A DNA stretch of 43,478 nt from Coemansia sp. RSA 1804. Lineage: Eukaryota; Kickxellomycota; Kickxellomycetes; Kickxellales; Kickxellaceae. The stretch's first letter is position 1. Every line of letters starts with the position of its first letter. Below, piece after piece: positions 27,825 to 37,625 of this stretch. The notes under the pieces are model-generated. The model saw nothing but the letters and a program-made list of their open reading frames with translations. It had not been told where the DNA came from and made no database searches. A program made the position numbers and the translations under genes. The stretch spans positions 1 through 43,478 of the forward strand of contig JANBTH010000062.1 of the NCBI GenBank assembly GCA_027578815.1. Direction: 5' to 3'.

Positions 27825-30776
27825 CTAGTCAGTGCTCGCACATCCTCTGCAGCCGCAATGCGCACACTCGATCACTTTGTCCTCCTCTAGATTTTGTTTT
27901 GGCACCCGACAGATGCATGTGGTTCCGTAGTTTGTATCACGCGGCTGTATGCACCGGAGGCAGCAGAGCTTTTCAAAACCTCGCTTCCGCCATTTTGCAA
28001 TGAGCGACGCGTCGCCATAGCCCCTATTAACACAGTAGTTGTACAGCTCCCTGCTAATGGCCTTCTTCTTGTAGAACATGTCGTAGAGGTACCGGGATCT
28101 TTTGTGGTGCACTTGCATCACGCTCCAACCCGACTCAACTTTGCGCTTTCCGGTGGTGGGCTCGTTCTCGGCTATTAGTCAAAAAATATGGTTTAGACAT
28201 GTGTAAAAATAAAAAAGGTTAGTTAGCATGTGATACATGACAAGGATATTGATTTTTAGAGCATTTTGTGGTGTTTCTTTTCCTCTTCCTTGAACTAGCA
28301 TATGTGTCACTCTTGTTCCATTGGCTGCGCATTTCCTTGGATTTGTGAATGCCCCTGGACATGGCACCCTGTCGCCATTGAAGACAAACGGATGCCACAG
28401 TTATTAAAACAGGAAGGTCCCGCTGCCATTCCTGTTTGTGTCCTTGGCGATGTGAAAAGGGAGTCGGGATGGGGGAGAATTATACGGGGAATGCTCGGAG
28501 CCTTTTTTGTGGCCAAGCCAGGCAAGGCCGCAAAGTTGGCAATATTATCGGCATTTATGCACGCCTCTACATTCCGCTCAATCACATGGAGAGATGGAGG
28601 GGGTGGTTGGCGATGTAAAATATTTTTTATCTATATGCCAATATACCATCATCTCTACATGACCCAGGGGCATGATGTGAAAATAAGCAATATGAAAAAA
28701 CTATCGCAATTATGCCGTGTCAGGCAGGCACGGTGGTGTGCGGATGACTAATAGGACTCTGGTGACCCTCGTAGTCTGGTGGTGGTTTATAGAACAAGGA
28801 AACAAAAAAGATGGAAGAATACTGGTTGCGGATCCTAATTTCCTGTTTAAAAATTCACCCATTGAATAATAGAAAATAAAACAAGCATCTTTAGCATCAG
28901 CGAATAAACAGAGGGTCAAGGACACCTCCGTTATTAACAGCAGGAGCCTCGAGGAATTTTGCAATTAAACTTGCTTTACTAAAGATAAACAAGAAACAAA
29001 TAGGGATAATAGGAAGAGCAACCAGAAATTTGAATATATGGAGCAAATGACCAGCAAGTTTTTAATTACCAGCAAAGCGGAGCGGCCACAAAAAACAGAA
29101 GAAAAGAAAAAACAAGTAATTGCACAGACACCAAACATATGACTATACGCGTGTAGTTCGTAGCAATAGAGCACAATGCTTCCCCTGAACAGAAAAATTT
29201 TTTAATTGCAACTTGCTGAAAGCCAGAAAAACCCTGTATACATGACTGTTCGGATACGTTGGTGATAGCAGTAATCGGGTGTAATGTTGTACTTGCTACC
29301 TGGCACACATTAAGAAAGCAGTTAGCACAAGTACAGAACGCCCATGTAAATTCTATACATCGCCTATGTACAAGCTGTATGCAATGGGGGATCTAGATGC
29401 CGTTCAAATCGGCATAATAGCCAAATAGGAGAATACAGGAGCCACAATGCCAGAGTCAAGTGCCTGGCCATAAAAGCAAAAATGTTGAAAAAAAGATAGT
29501 GGCATATATTTCATCTACTGACGCAAGAGCTGTCTGCCACAAAACTATGTACAAAGAAACCGTATGGCACAAAACCCCATTTTCCAATTTAGTCCAGTGG
29601 GAATTGTACATCAACAAAATAAAATCCGCTTGCAAAGTCTGGATCCATATGATTCATCTTCGCACGACAGAGCGGCAGATGGGAGAGTCACACGGATGGG
29701 GCCAGAAGACTGCCGCCGTATTGATAAGAGAGCAGGTACACTCAGTACCAAGGCAGATCTTCAATAAATGCAATTCTGCAATAAAAACACAGCACAGAAC
29801 TAAACGATGCGTCATATAATGCCATTTTTGTAGTCAAAATTGTTTGGCAAGAAATAAAAAATAAAAAGAGATGCTGTTTAAACCATCCGGAACCAATAGT
29901 CATGTGCACATAGCTGTGGATGCCGTGGCTCAATTGAAACGCAAAATACCGCCAGCTAACACCACAACGCTGCAGCTTTAATACCCAGAGAGCAACAGCA
30001 GAGATTCTTGCGGATAAGGACATGCGTTGAGGCAATGTGTGTCTGTTTTGCTATATGTGCCTAGGTTAAACACAAAAGCGTTTTAGAAAACGCAAATATA
30101 GGCTCTGGCAGTGGCAAATAAAAAAAAAAAGAAAAATAGGAGTGCAAACATCTGGTATTGCATATCATATTCTGGATATGTTGAATGAGGTGTGCTGGGT
30201 AAACAGAACAATTAAAGAACGAGCAGCATGACCAAAGGCTGCGCACACTTCAATTCCGACCAGGTCTGCTGCCCAACCCACCTTTTAGTCGCATCCAACC
30301 CTATTTATCTTTTCATGGTTTGGCATTTCTAGGCTCTTTTGTAGATCTTTGGTCGATAATGGAGCATATGTAGAGAAAGCTTGAAGAATAAAAAAGAAGG
30401 CAGACATAGAAAGTGAAACTGAATACAATATCAGTTCACACTAGGATGTGCAAGGAAAAAGAGGTTTTGGAAAGTGAACTCAACATATATGAGAAATACA
30501 AAACAACCATCCTTCAAATGCTTTTGCAGTGAACTACAGAAAGGCTGTTCGTAATCTATCACGCTGCTGCTCTTGCTTAAACAAAGAAGGAACAGTGTGC
30601 CTTCTCCCGCGGACGCACATGACAGAACAAGAGTTGAAAGTAAAAAAGGATATTCCATAATGTTAACACCTACCTTCTCGCATCATCTCTTCATATTCCA
30701 TTAACGTAGGCTCAATGTCATCCCAGCCCGTCGGGGGCTCCTTTTTGCTCCATTTTGATGTTTTGACTTTTGGCAT
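27825..30776 (-). CDS. BUD31: Pre-mRNA splicing factor Bud31 (G10 family), two exons
   Basis: Exon 1 is 30674-30776 (ATG at 30776; 34 codons plus one base) and encodes MPKVKTSKWSKK, then PPTGWDDIEPTLMEYEEMMRE. Exon 2 is 27825-28171. Donor GTAGGT and acceptor ACTAATAG give a phase-1 join (Ala), continuing ENEPTTGKRKVESGW and on to the end. The total is 149 residues, against 144 in human and 157 in yeast. The C-terminal zinc region is complete: CCLRCIQPRDTNYGTTCICRVP and IECAHCGCRGC supply the Cys ligands of the three-zinc knot. Family role: NineTeen-complex/Cef1-associated component of activated spliceosomes, at the U2/U6 catalytic core. Both exons match the family without gaps, so no further exon is needed. 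Confidence 0.95.
28172..30673 (-). other. 2502-base spliceosomal intron of BUD31
   Basis: Donor GTAGGTG at 30673-30667 and acceptor TAATAG ending 28172, both on the minus strand. The flanking exons join in frame with no family residue missing. The interior is AT-rich with a more GC-rich island at about 28300-28620, where a 149-codon ATG frame is open on the opposite strand (28302-28751) with no recognisable domain. Poly-A run A14 near 30120-30134. Confidence 0.82.
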
Positions 30777-31125
30777 TAGATTTGTCCTTGTCCTTGTCAG
30801 GGAAACCGTGTACTAAGAAAAGTTGAAATGTGTCCTACAATCTCGCAACCGTATTTTTTGTAACAATACCCAAAAACCCTTTTCCCGATGACACAGCAAG
30901 AGGGGTTGTGGCAATGTTGTATTTGAACAAGGAAGCACAATGTTATTCAAATAAATTTAAGAATAAGGATATCAATGAAGGATTCATATAACGCCAACCA
31001 AGTCACAGCTAAACAATTGTGTCATTATCTGTAGAACAGTTCTGGCAAAAAAGTTAAAGGGAGAGAAAATACGATCTTAAATTTAAATACGTATAAAAAT
31101 GGGGAGGGCTACTTTTGGGATCAAG
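30777..31125 (-). promoter_or_regulatory. BUD31 upstream region / GWT1 3' region
   Basis: 349 AT-rich bases. The BUD31 start at 30776 is preceded on its sense strand by a short, AT-rich leader. No gene is seen. Confidence 0.4.
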
Positions 31126-32595
31126 TCATCGTACCCGAATGCCCTGCTTGAACATGATCAACGCTGGAAGGACAAATAGACCAGTGTATACAGCTAAGAT
31201 TAAATACGCTTCGGCTACACCACGCACAAGCGTCTCGCACAACATGTTTACCAGACCTGTTAGAACATTGGCAACTAGGAATGTAGTCAGGCTGTTTTTG
31301 TTGATTGCATCCAAGATAATCGGCACGTCGTAGCCCGAAGGACGGTTGGAGCGCGAAAGCGATGGTGGCAGCTTGGAGTCGATATCTTCCTCAATCAGCA
31401 TAAATATCCACAGCATTGCAGAGTTGAATCCGGCTATCCAGAAGCAGTACGGTGCATTGGCAAACCTGCGTGACGGCTCAATCCCAAAAACAAAAGTAGC
31501 AAGCGTGTAGCTGATGAACGCCGTGGTCCATACACCCAAAACAGATACAATGCGCATCCTGCGAGCCTCAAACGTGGGTGCATCTGGTAGAATTTCCTTC
31601 CCAAGACTCACGCCCATCAAGAACATTGTCAGATATCCGACGAACGAAAATATTCCTTCACGGTTTGCGGAAATAAAGTCTGTGCGCTCAGCATCTTCTA
31701 GCCAGTTTCCCAGAGGAGTTAGGCTGTACAGTATCTGGTAAACAACAACAAGCACCAAGGATGTGACACGCAGATCAGTGAAAAGAGACATTCCAAGCGG
31801 AACAAAGACAGGAAGGAATCCGAGCGTGAAGAAGAAGTTCCAATGTGTGCCGTACTCTGACACATGCTTCTGGTAGTCCATTGATTCGGTCAGCAGGAAC
31901 CTAGAGATACCAAGCACGAGAATTGGAAGCGCTGTCCATATCCCAGCTTTCAGCTGGCTCGATAGAGTCGGTAAAACAAGCTTGTCGTTGACTTTTCTGG
32001 GAAGAAATGCCTTTGCGCCAACAATTCCGGCGGAAAATACAAACGACCCAACACCCAAATCCATTACCGATGTTCCAAAAGTTTCCACCTTGGCATATTT
32101 CAGAGGAAACACTTCAAAGTCAACGGCCAGTATACAGAAACATGTCAATAGCATCATTTCTGCCCTGTATATGCTCAAGTACGGCTTCCCAGTAATCTTT
32201 CCAGGAACGTAGCTGTTGTCAAAAACCTGTGCGCGTGGATCAGGCGCCCACTTATCATGTCGGCGCGGGAAATCTGGAATCTGCCTTCGGTAGTAGACGG
32301 CAATGCCAACTAGAATAGCCATCATCGGATACAGATACCGGCCGGTTAGCGCCGCAAACATTGGAACGAAGAAGACAACGCATTCAGTCGCCAGAGGTGT
32401 CTTCCAGCCCCGCTTGTCAAACGAGCTAGGACTCCGGTGGTATTCTGCTGCGGTCTTGCACTTCCAAAGCCAGTAGGATAGCATTACGGTCGAAAGCACA
32501 ACATGGACTTCGGTCATGCTGCTGCCTTCAAGGCCTGACACTCTCCACTCCTTGTATTCCCTTGACGTTCGATCCGTCGGCAGAGTCTGGTCCAT
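31126..32595 (-). CDS. GWT1: GPI-anchor inositol acyltransferase Gwt1 (PIG-W)
   Basis: 489 residues from ATG 32595, the normal length for Gwt1 (about 490). It is a multi-spanning ER membrane protein that acylates the inositol of GlcN-PI early in GPI-anchor synthesis. A conserved N-terminal lumenal/cytosolic segment contains REYKEWRVSGLEGSSMTEVH, followed by LTCFCILAVDFEVFPLKYAKVETFGTSVMDLGVGSFVF, the family's most conserved block. Later blocks include EYGTHWNFFFTLGFLPVF and NREGIFSFVGYLTMFLMGVSLG. About a dozen hydrophobic segments are spread over the chain. Fungal Gwt1 is the established target of manogepix-type antifungals. It is intronless and in tandem with NDUFB4-like and BUD31 on the minus strand. 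Confidence 0.96.
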   Translation of the reverse strand: MDQTLPTDRTSREYKEWRVSGLEGSSMTEVHVVLSTVMLSYWLWKCKTAAEYHRSPSSFDKRGWKTPLATECVVFFVPMFAALTGRYLYPMMAILVGIAVYYRRQIPDFPRRHDKWAPDPRAQVFDNSYVPGKITGKPYLSIYRAEMMLLTCFCILAVDFEVFPLKYAKVETFGTSVMDLGVGSFVFSAGIVGAKAFLPRKVNDKLVLPTLSSQLKAGIWTALPILVLGISRFLLTESMDYQKHVSEYGTHWNFFFTLGFLPVFVPLGMSLFTDLRVTSLVLVVVYQILYSLTPLGNWLEDAERTDFISANREGIFSFVGYLTMFLMGVSLGKEILPDAPTFEARRMRIVSVLGVWTTAFISYTLATFVFGIEPSRRFANAPYCFWIAGFNSAMLWIFMLIEEDIDSKLPPSLSRSNRPSGYDVPIILDAINKNSLTTFLVANVLTGLVNMLCETLVRGVAEAYLILAVYTGLFVLPALIMFKQGIRVR

Positions 32596-33143
32596 TGTGA
32601 GTACTTGCTATCAAAGTTAAGAGCAATTGCAGTGTCTATCTATATCCTTTTTACAGATGCGCTGAATTGCCAAAAATATATAAATATGGAATATATGTAT
32701 GCTAATTACCCAGGGAAAATAGATAACAGAAAAAATAAACGTGGTTTTGCGCATCAGAATATGCGCATGCTGATGCTGTAAGAGACCCGCATGGCACTTT
32801 TTGCATATTTATTGGCATTCATTGTCAGACACGCAAATATGGTATGGCACAACAGCTTTTACCCGATTCGATTTCTTTGCGTGTTCCATTGTTGTGGTCT
32901 GGCCCACTCTTAGTCCTCTTCAGAAGAAAAGCAAAAACAAGGCAGCTAAATACAGTGTTCTCTTTCAGCTCCGACCTTTCTTCTTTCTTTGTCACTATGC
33001 TGACACTATAACTTTGCACACTAGGCCTCTTCGGGCCTTATAGTCTTCAGGAAACCAGAGCAGAACCCCTGTTTGGTATAACGTAGTAAAATGTTTGGAA
33101 TAATGGAATAAAAATAGTATATGAATAGGCTACATGGAATCAT
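32596..33143 (-). promoter_or_regulatory. GWT1 upstream region / NDUFB4-like 3' region
   Basis: 548 AT-rich bases; TATATAAATATGGAATATATG near 32677-32699 is an AT-rich element about 85-100 bases upstream of the GWT1 start. No gene is recognised. Confidence 0.4.
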
Positions 33144-33386
33144 TTACTTGTCTTTCTTGTACGCGTTAGCCCATTCCTCCTTCACCTTTGGCCCAAAACG
33201 GAATTGCTTGCTCTGTGTGTAGACTGCAAGGCCAAAAAAGCAGGCAGGCACAACCAGGCCCAGAACGATCAGGGTTGGTGCGGTGCGTCGATTTATCTTA
33301 AAGTACTTATGAGTGTTTTGGCGCAACCAGACCCATTCCTCAATGGCTGGATCCTTCAGCAAGGCATCGTTGTGTCCAGCTCCCAT
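33144..33386 (-). CDS. NDUFB4: Complex I accessory subunit, NDUFB4/B15-like
   Basis: 80 residues from ATG 33386. The layout is DPAIEEWVWLRQNTHKYFKINRRTAP (12-37), one membrane segment (about 36-56, TLIVLGLVVPACFFGLAVY) and a basic tail with FGPKVKEEWANAYKKDK. The DPAIEEW-RQN-YKYF-RRTA motif followed by one membrane span matches the fungal NDUFB4/B15 subunit of NADH:ubiquinone oxidoreductase, placed in the membrane arm at the mitochondrial inner membrane. No presequence, as usual for this subunit. The call rests on motif and layout; small one-span proteins give limited sequence evidence. Confidence 0.75.
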   Translation of the reverse strand: MGAGHNDALLKDPAIEEWVWLRQNTHKYFKINRRTAPTLIVLGLVVPACFFGLAVYTQSKQFRFGPKVKEEWANAYKKDK

Positions 33387-34952
33387 GTCTCCCTTTTCCT
33401 ACCCTTAATGTACGATGTCTCCTTTTTGTACTAAGACGATTAATCTGTAAAAAGAACTAATAGAATGCAAATTGGCTTTAAGAAGAATCGCTTTTCAAAG
33501 CATTGGTTGTGTAGAATAGAACAGTTAAAGATTAAGCAAAAGCAATAACCAAGGACGAAAGCGTGTGCCACAAGGCGGATGCAGTAAAAATGATCAAGGC
33601 TGGAGCGGCGATAAGAAATCAGGTTAGATGATCAGTGATCAAAGTGCTAGCAAATCAGCATATTGCAAGATTTAATTTCACGCCCTGGCAGGAAACAAAA
33701 GCGCACTTCAAGAGGCTCTAGGATTGGCCAGACCACCTTTGCAAAGAACCCGAACAATGTACTGCTTTCTCTGGACGCAGTGGTCTCTGCTGGACTCAAT
33801 ACAAGCAAAGGTATTAGGAAGTGTTCTGCATTGCGTTGCATTGTACTTGGACCGTTCATCAATATATTTCATATTATCAATCATGTATACTGCCTTTTGA
33901 TTGACGAACAAACGGATATCCAGGAAATTTTTATTATCAACACAAACAATGCGCTATCGGCTGAACGTCGTATTTCATAATCCATATATTTGTCGGGCAT
34001 CCCTAGAATGTCAGTAAGAATGCTTTGGTGCTAGTCGCCATTCCACGCAACCGCTCGTGCTCTGCCTTAAGTAAGAATACAGTTTTATTTTTGGAGATCA
34101 ACCTCGTTGGCATTGTTTTTGTTCCCTTGTTCCCCAGCTGAAAATGCCAGTTCTACGACCACTGTGTAATTACATGCTTTTGCTTTTAGTTGGATACACT
34201 ACGCATACGAGTGAGCAGCATTTTGCACTAAAATACAGTAGCAGCAACTATGTTTTTCTTTTTTTAAAGATCAAATGCATATAGTACGTGTAACATGTCT
34301 TTTCCGTTGCTGCATACATATTCATTTTCGCCTTGCTGACAACCACACATTGGATTTGCTAGCTATTTTTTCATGTTGCAAAAGGATAATTGAAAGGGCA
34401 GTAGGCGCGTTTGGGTACAACGCCGAAGAGAAAAGAGTGCAATGCAGATCAGAAATTCCTGTAGGGCGTACATGTCTAATAACATTCTGGTTACTCCGAA
34501 ATTGAAACCCTCCGATATGGCTTTATGTAACATTACCGCAACTGAAAAATGCTTCGCTTGTGTATAAGTTTATGTATAAAGACAGGAATTATGCTTGTGG
34601 CCGCCAGAGAATCTAAAGAACTAATGGAAATATTAAAACAAAAACAATCATGGTTATCCTAATGAACCTAAACATTGATGTGGCCAGTAGAAAAAAAGAA
34701 AGATTCACATTACAGTGAGCCTAAAATAAAATAAAGCAGCCAAGGCTGTTACAAAATTGCTCTTGAGAGATCTAGAACATAATTAATGTGCTACCTTTTG
34801 CTGTTAAAGGTTTAATACACGGTGTATGTGTATGTCCACAAGTATAGGAATTGTATTATAATTTTATTGTTGCACGACATTAACTACCAAATTAGACCAA
34901 CGACAAATGTAGTATGTCTCATAATATGAAGATTGTTTTATTACTCTAGTGG
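33387..34952. other. Gene-poor AT-rich stretch
   Basis: About 1.6 kb with no supported gene. Short frames (for example 33663-33980 plus strand, 105 codons) have no family resemblance. T- and A-runs are frequent. The end near 33387 is the leader of the NDUFB4-like gene. Confidence 0.4.
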
Positions 34953-35276
34953 TTATATGAAGGCTGTATAAAACACCTTTATTCCCACTATCAGGAAATC
35001 TATTAGACATACGGTTGGCTTGCCAATATGCCCATTTGGGTGGAACCTGTAGTGTGAAACCATTGACCCAAAATAAAGACCATGTGCTAGAGACTTTGTC
35101 ACTCCGTTCCGGGAACGCATATGCTGATGGCCACAACTCTGAGATTCGAATGGCGCAAAATATGCGAATTCTATAATAGAAGTGCTTGCTCTGATGTTGC
35201 CCGGTTGCTTCCATGGCGGCACATAGGCAAGAACAATGGCAGCAAGAATGACTAGATGATATGTGGTCATGGTCAT
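34953..35276 (-). CDS. Possible small secreted protein or its decayed copy
   Basis: 107 residues from ATG 35276 (a second ATG two codons later at 35270). The N-terminus MTMTTYHLVILAAIVLAYV has the form of a signal peptide (short polar n-region, LVILAAIVLAYV core). Upstream on the sense strand the leader is CT-rich (CCCTCTTTTTTTCATTAC). The middle (QSCGHQHMRSRNGVTKSLAHG) loosely recalls small cysteine-patterned chitin-binding secreted proteins, but with most expected Cys replaced. Another minus-strand frame overlaps it from 34864. It could be a diverged secreted protein, a pseudogene, or chance. Confidence 0.28.
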   Translation of the reverse strand: MTMTTYHLVILAAIVLAYVPPWKQPGNIRASTSIIEFAYFAPFESQSCGHQHMRSRNGVTKSLAHGLYFGSMVSHYRFHPNGHIGKPTVCLIDFLIVGIKVFYTAFI

Positions 35277-37625
35277 ATTTGTAATGAAAAAAAGAGGGAG
35301 GGTGTACCAACCACCCCCGCCCCCATGGCTGGTGACAAACCCAACGCCTCTCCCTCTTTTCACCATGCTTTGAGTAAAATGCAAAGCTTTGGATGTGCAT
35401 GGCGGCAAAAAGAGGTGTAGCACGGCCGGCTGCATTATTTCTTGCTGCCTTATTTTGTGCCTCCGAAACTGGGTCGCCAGCATAGATGGAGAAAAAATGC
35501 ACTAACTGCTTTTAATAAAAGGGAGCCCCCATTTCTCCAGATACAAGTGCGCTTTGCCGTCTCTACGCTTTCGCTTCTTTAAATTCCTTTTTGCAAACAG
35601 CATTCACATATACCCAACACAGAAAACCTATTCGCTTGCTTAAAGTACACACTCTTAGCTTTACTTGCTTCTTTGTGCAATTCGTCTAGTTTTTTGTTTG
35701 CTGATCGCAGCTAGCAAGCATCTTTTGCTTTCTTTTCATAAAGCAATATTTTCTTGTCCAGGGTAAGCATAAACCTCATCTGCGCATTTCCTGTATTTGT
35801 TCAAGCCCTTTGTCATTGCTTTTAAAACCAAGGAATCCCAGCTCCCCTCCCCTGTTCTTTTAATTTCACCTCTAATATTCTCCTTTTTCTAATATTATAA
35901 AAGTATGTCTTTGAGCTTTTTCGGTTTTATTTTCATGTGCTTATCTTATTGTCCATGCGCGACTGTTTTTATAACATAAACAGGATAATTCAATAGTCGT
36001 GTTTATCAACAGTCTATGGCATTGGGCACACAAATCTCCTCTCGCAAAACGACGTGATTCAACGTATCATCTATTCACGTAAGTGATCTTGTTCGGTTTC
36101 CTCTATCGAGATTACCATCTTGCGAGGTAAACCTTTCCATCCAATTGTACTTCTATAGTGTAGTATATAGAGACATAGAACTGTCTATTTGTTTAGAACA
36201 CAGATTCTCCTCCTCTTGATAATGTCTCTTGTTGCTTTTTGTCTAAACTACAGAAACCACAAGCTGCTCGAGTGTTGTTAAGAACCTTTTCTTTTGCTCC
36301 TTTTACATCGCATTTCAATTAACGCGCAGGGCGTCTGACAAAAAAGGGGACTGTGCTCAATAGAGGACCGGGTTGGATTCTGGGACCGCCTTTCCCTCAT
36401 CCCTTTATTGTACTCTGCTCATCAGGACCGCTTGTGATATGCGTTTATATACAAACAATATGCTCGAAGTGATCTTTGAGTTTCCTTTTCATTCTGTTCT
36501 CCAGAAAGCCCAAATGAATAGCTGTTATGTGTGGTCAATTTGCCTTCTTAATATTCAGCTCCATCCATCTACAGATCTGTCCTCTTTTTTCTCACCGCCT
36601 TTTATCTTTCTCTACCCAAAGCAAGCCACGCAGTCTACGTGCATCTTTCTTCATTCTCGTTCCAAAATTGTACTTGTTTGGCTTTTCTAGCTGGCATGAC
36701 AAGTCTGAAAGAAAATCTCCATTTTTACCTGGAGCTAAATGTATTTCGTGCCTTCGTTATCATTTCCTTAAAAATAGTTTAGCAATGTGTCTGTACATTT
36801 GGTTTTTTTCGTTGCTGCCAACTGGCGAGACAAGTCAATTATTGACTGTATTCTAGGCCATGCCCTTTACTCTCACAGTTGGGCTTGCCAAGGCTATGCG
36901 TGTTCCCTTCTCATATCTTTCCCCCCTGCGATTCTCCGCATTTTACGCACGCGCCTTTCTCTGTCCTGAAAGCGTGGTCTGCGCTATACAACCCACGCTG
37001 GATGTGCTGCTCCCAGCATCATCTCCACTCTGTCTCTCCGACCTTAATATATTCCCTCCCTGCTTTTTCCCTACCCCACACATACAAAGCTGCTATAGCC
37101 GCAAACACACGCGCACGCTCTTGGTCGTGGTATATTGCTTTTTTTCTTTGGCAACATGCCTCCCTTCTTGTATATGCCCTTGCGTTATCCCATCCTCCTC
37201 CCACCCCGCTCTTTTCATTTCGTAATCTATTGCCCGTAAAATCCACCATGGCACTTTCACTAGCTTTTCCCATCCTTCCCGAGTACGAATTGTGGCTGCA
37301 ATACAACATGCTCTTTGCAATTGCTGTCCTGTTCCTTCCTTTTCGTATCGCAGCAATTCGATTACGCCGTCTTTTTTCCTATTTTTCATATGTTCGTATA
37401 CATTAACTTGTCCTACACCTTTTTGCCTTTTCTCTTCTTTTTCTTTCTTTTTTCTCTTTTTGAGGTATAGATTGTTTTTGGACGAGCGTTCAGACCCGGT
37501 TTTAAGACAGATATAGCCATTTAGCGTTTTTTACTTGTGACTAGGCCATACCAACACACAGTTACAATCGTTGTCTTTGACCGACGCGGCTTTTCTTCTT
37601 TATAATCGGCTCATTTTGCGGGAAT
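35277..37625 (+). promoter_or_regulatory. Long CT-rich upstream region / probable leader of the homeodomain gene
   Basis: From about 35520 to 37620 the plus strand is rich in C and T (TCTTTTGCTTTCTTTTC near 35721; CTTTTTCTTTCTTTTTTCTC near 37438), the type of leader seen before other genes here but ten times longer. Donor-like sites occur at about 35763 (CAGGGTAAGC) and 36079 (ACGTAAGT), with many CT-rich AG acceptors downstream, so a 5'UTR intron is possible. Many short upstream ATGs exist. No protein gene is supported. Confidence 0.45.

Noticed and set aside
29460..29819. 119-codon plus-strand frame in the BUD31 intron
   Set aside because: It begins with GTG rather than ATG, resembles no family and is AT-rich noise.
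36373..37406. Several 100-175-codon plus-strand frames before the homeodomain gene
   Set aside because: They overlap in different frames and are compositionally biased (F/S/L/P/C) by the pyrimidine-rich leader.
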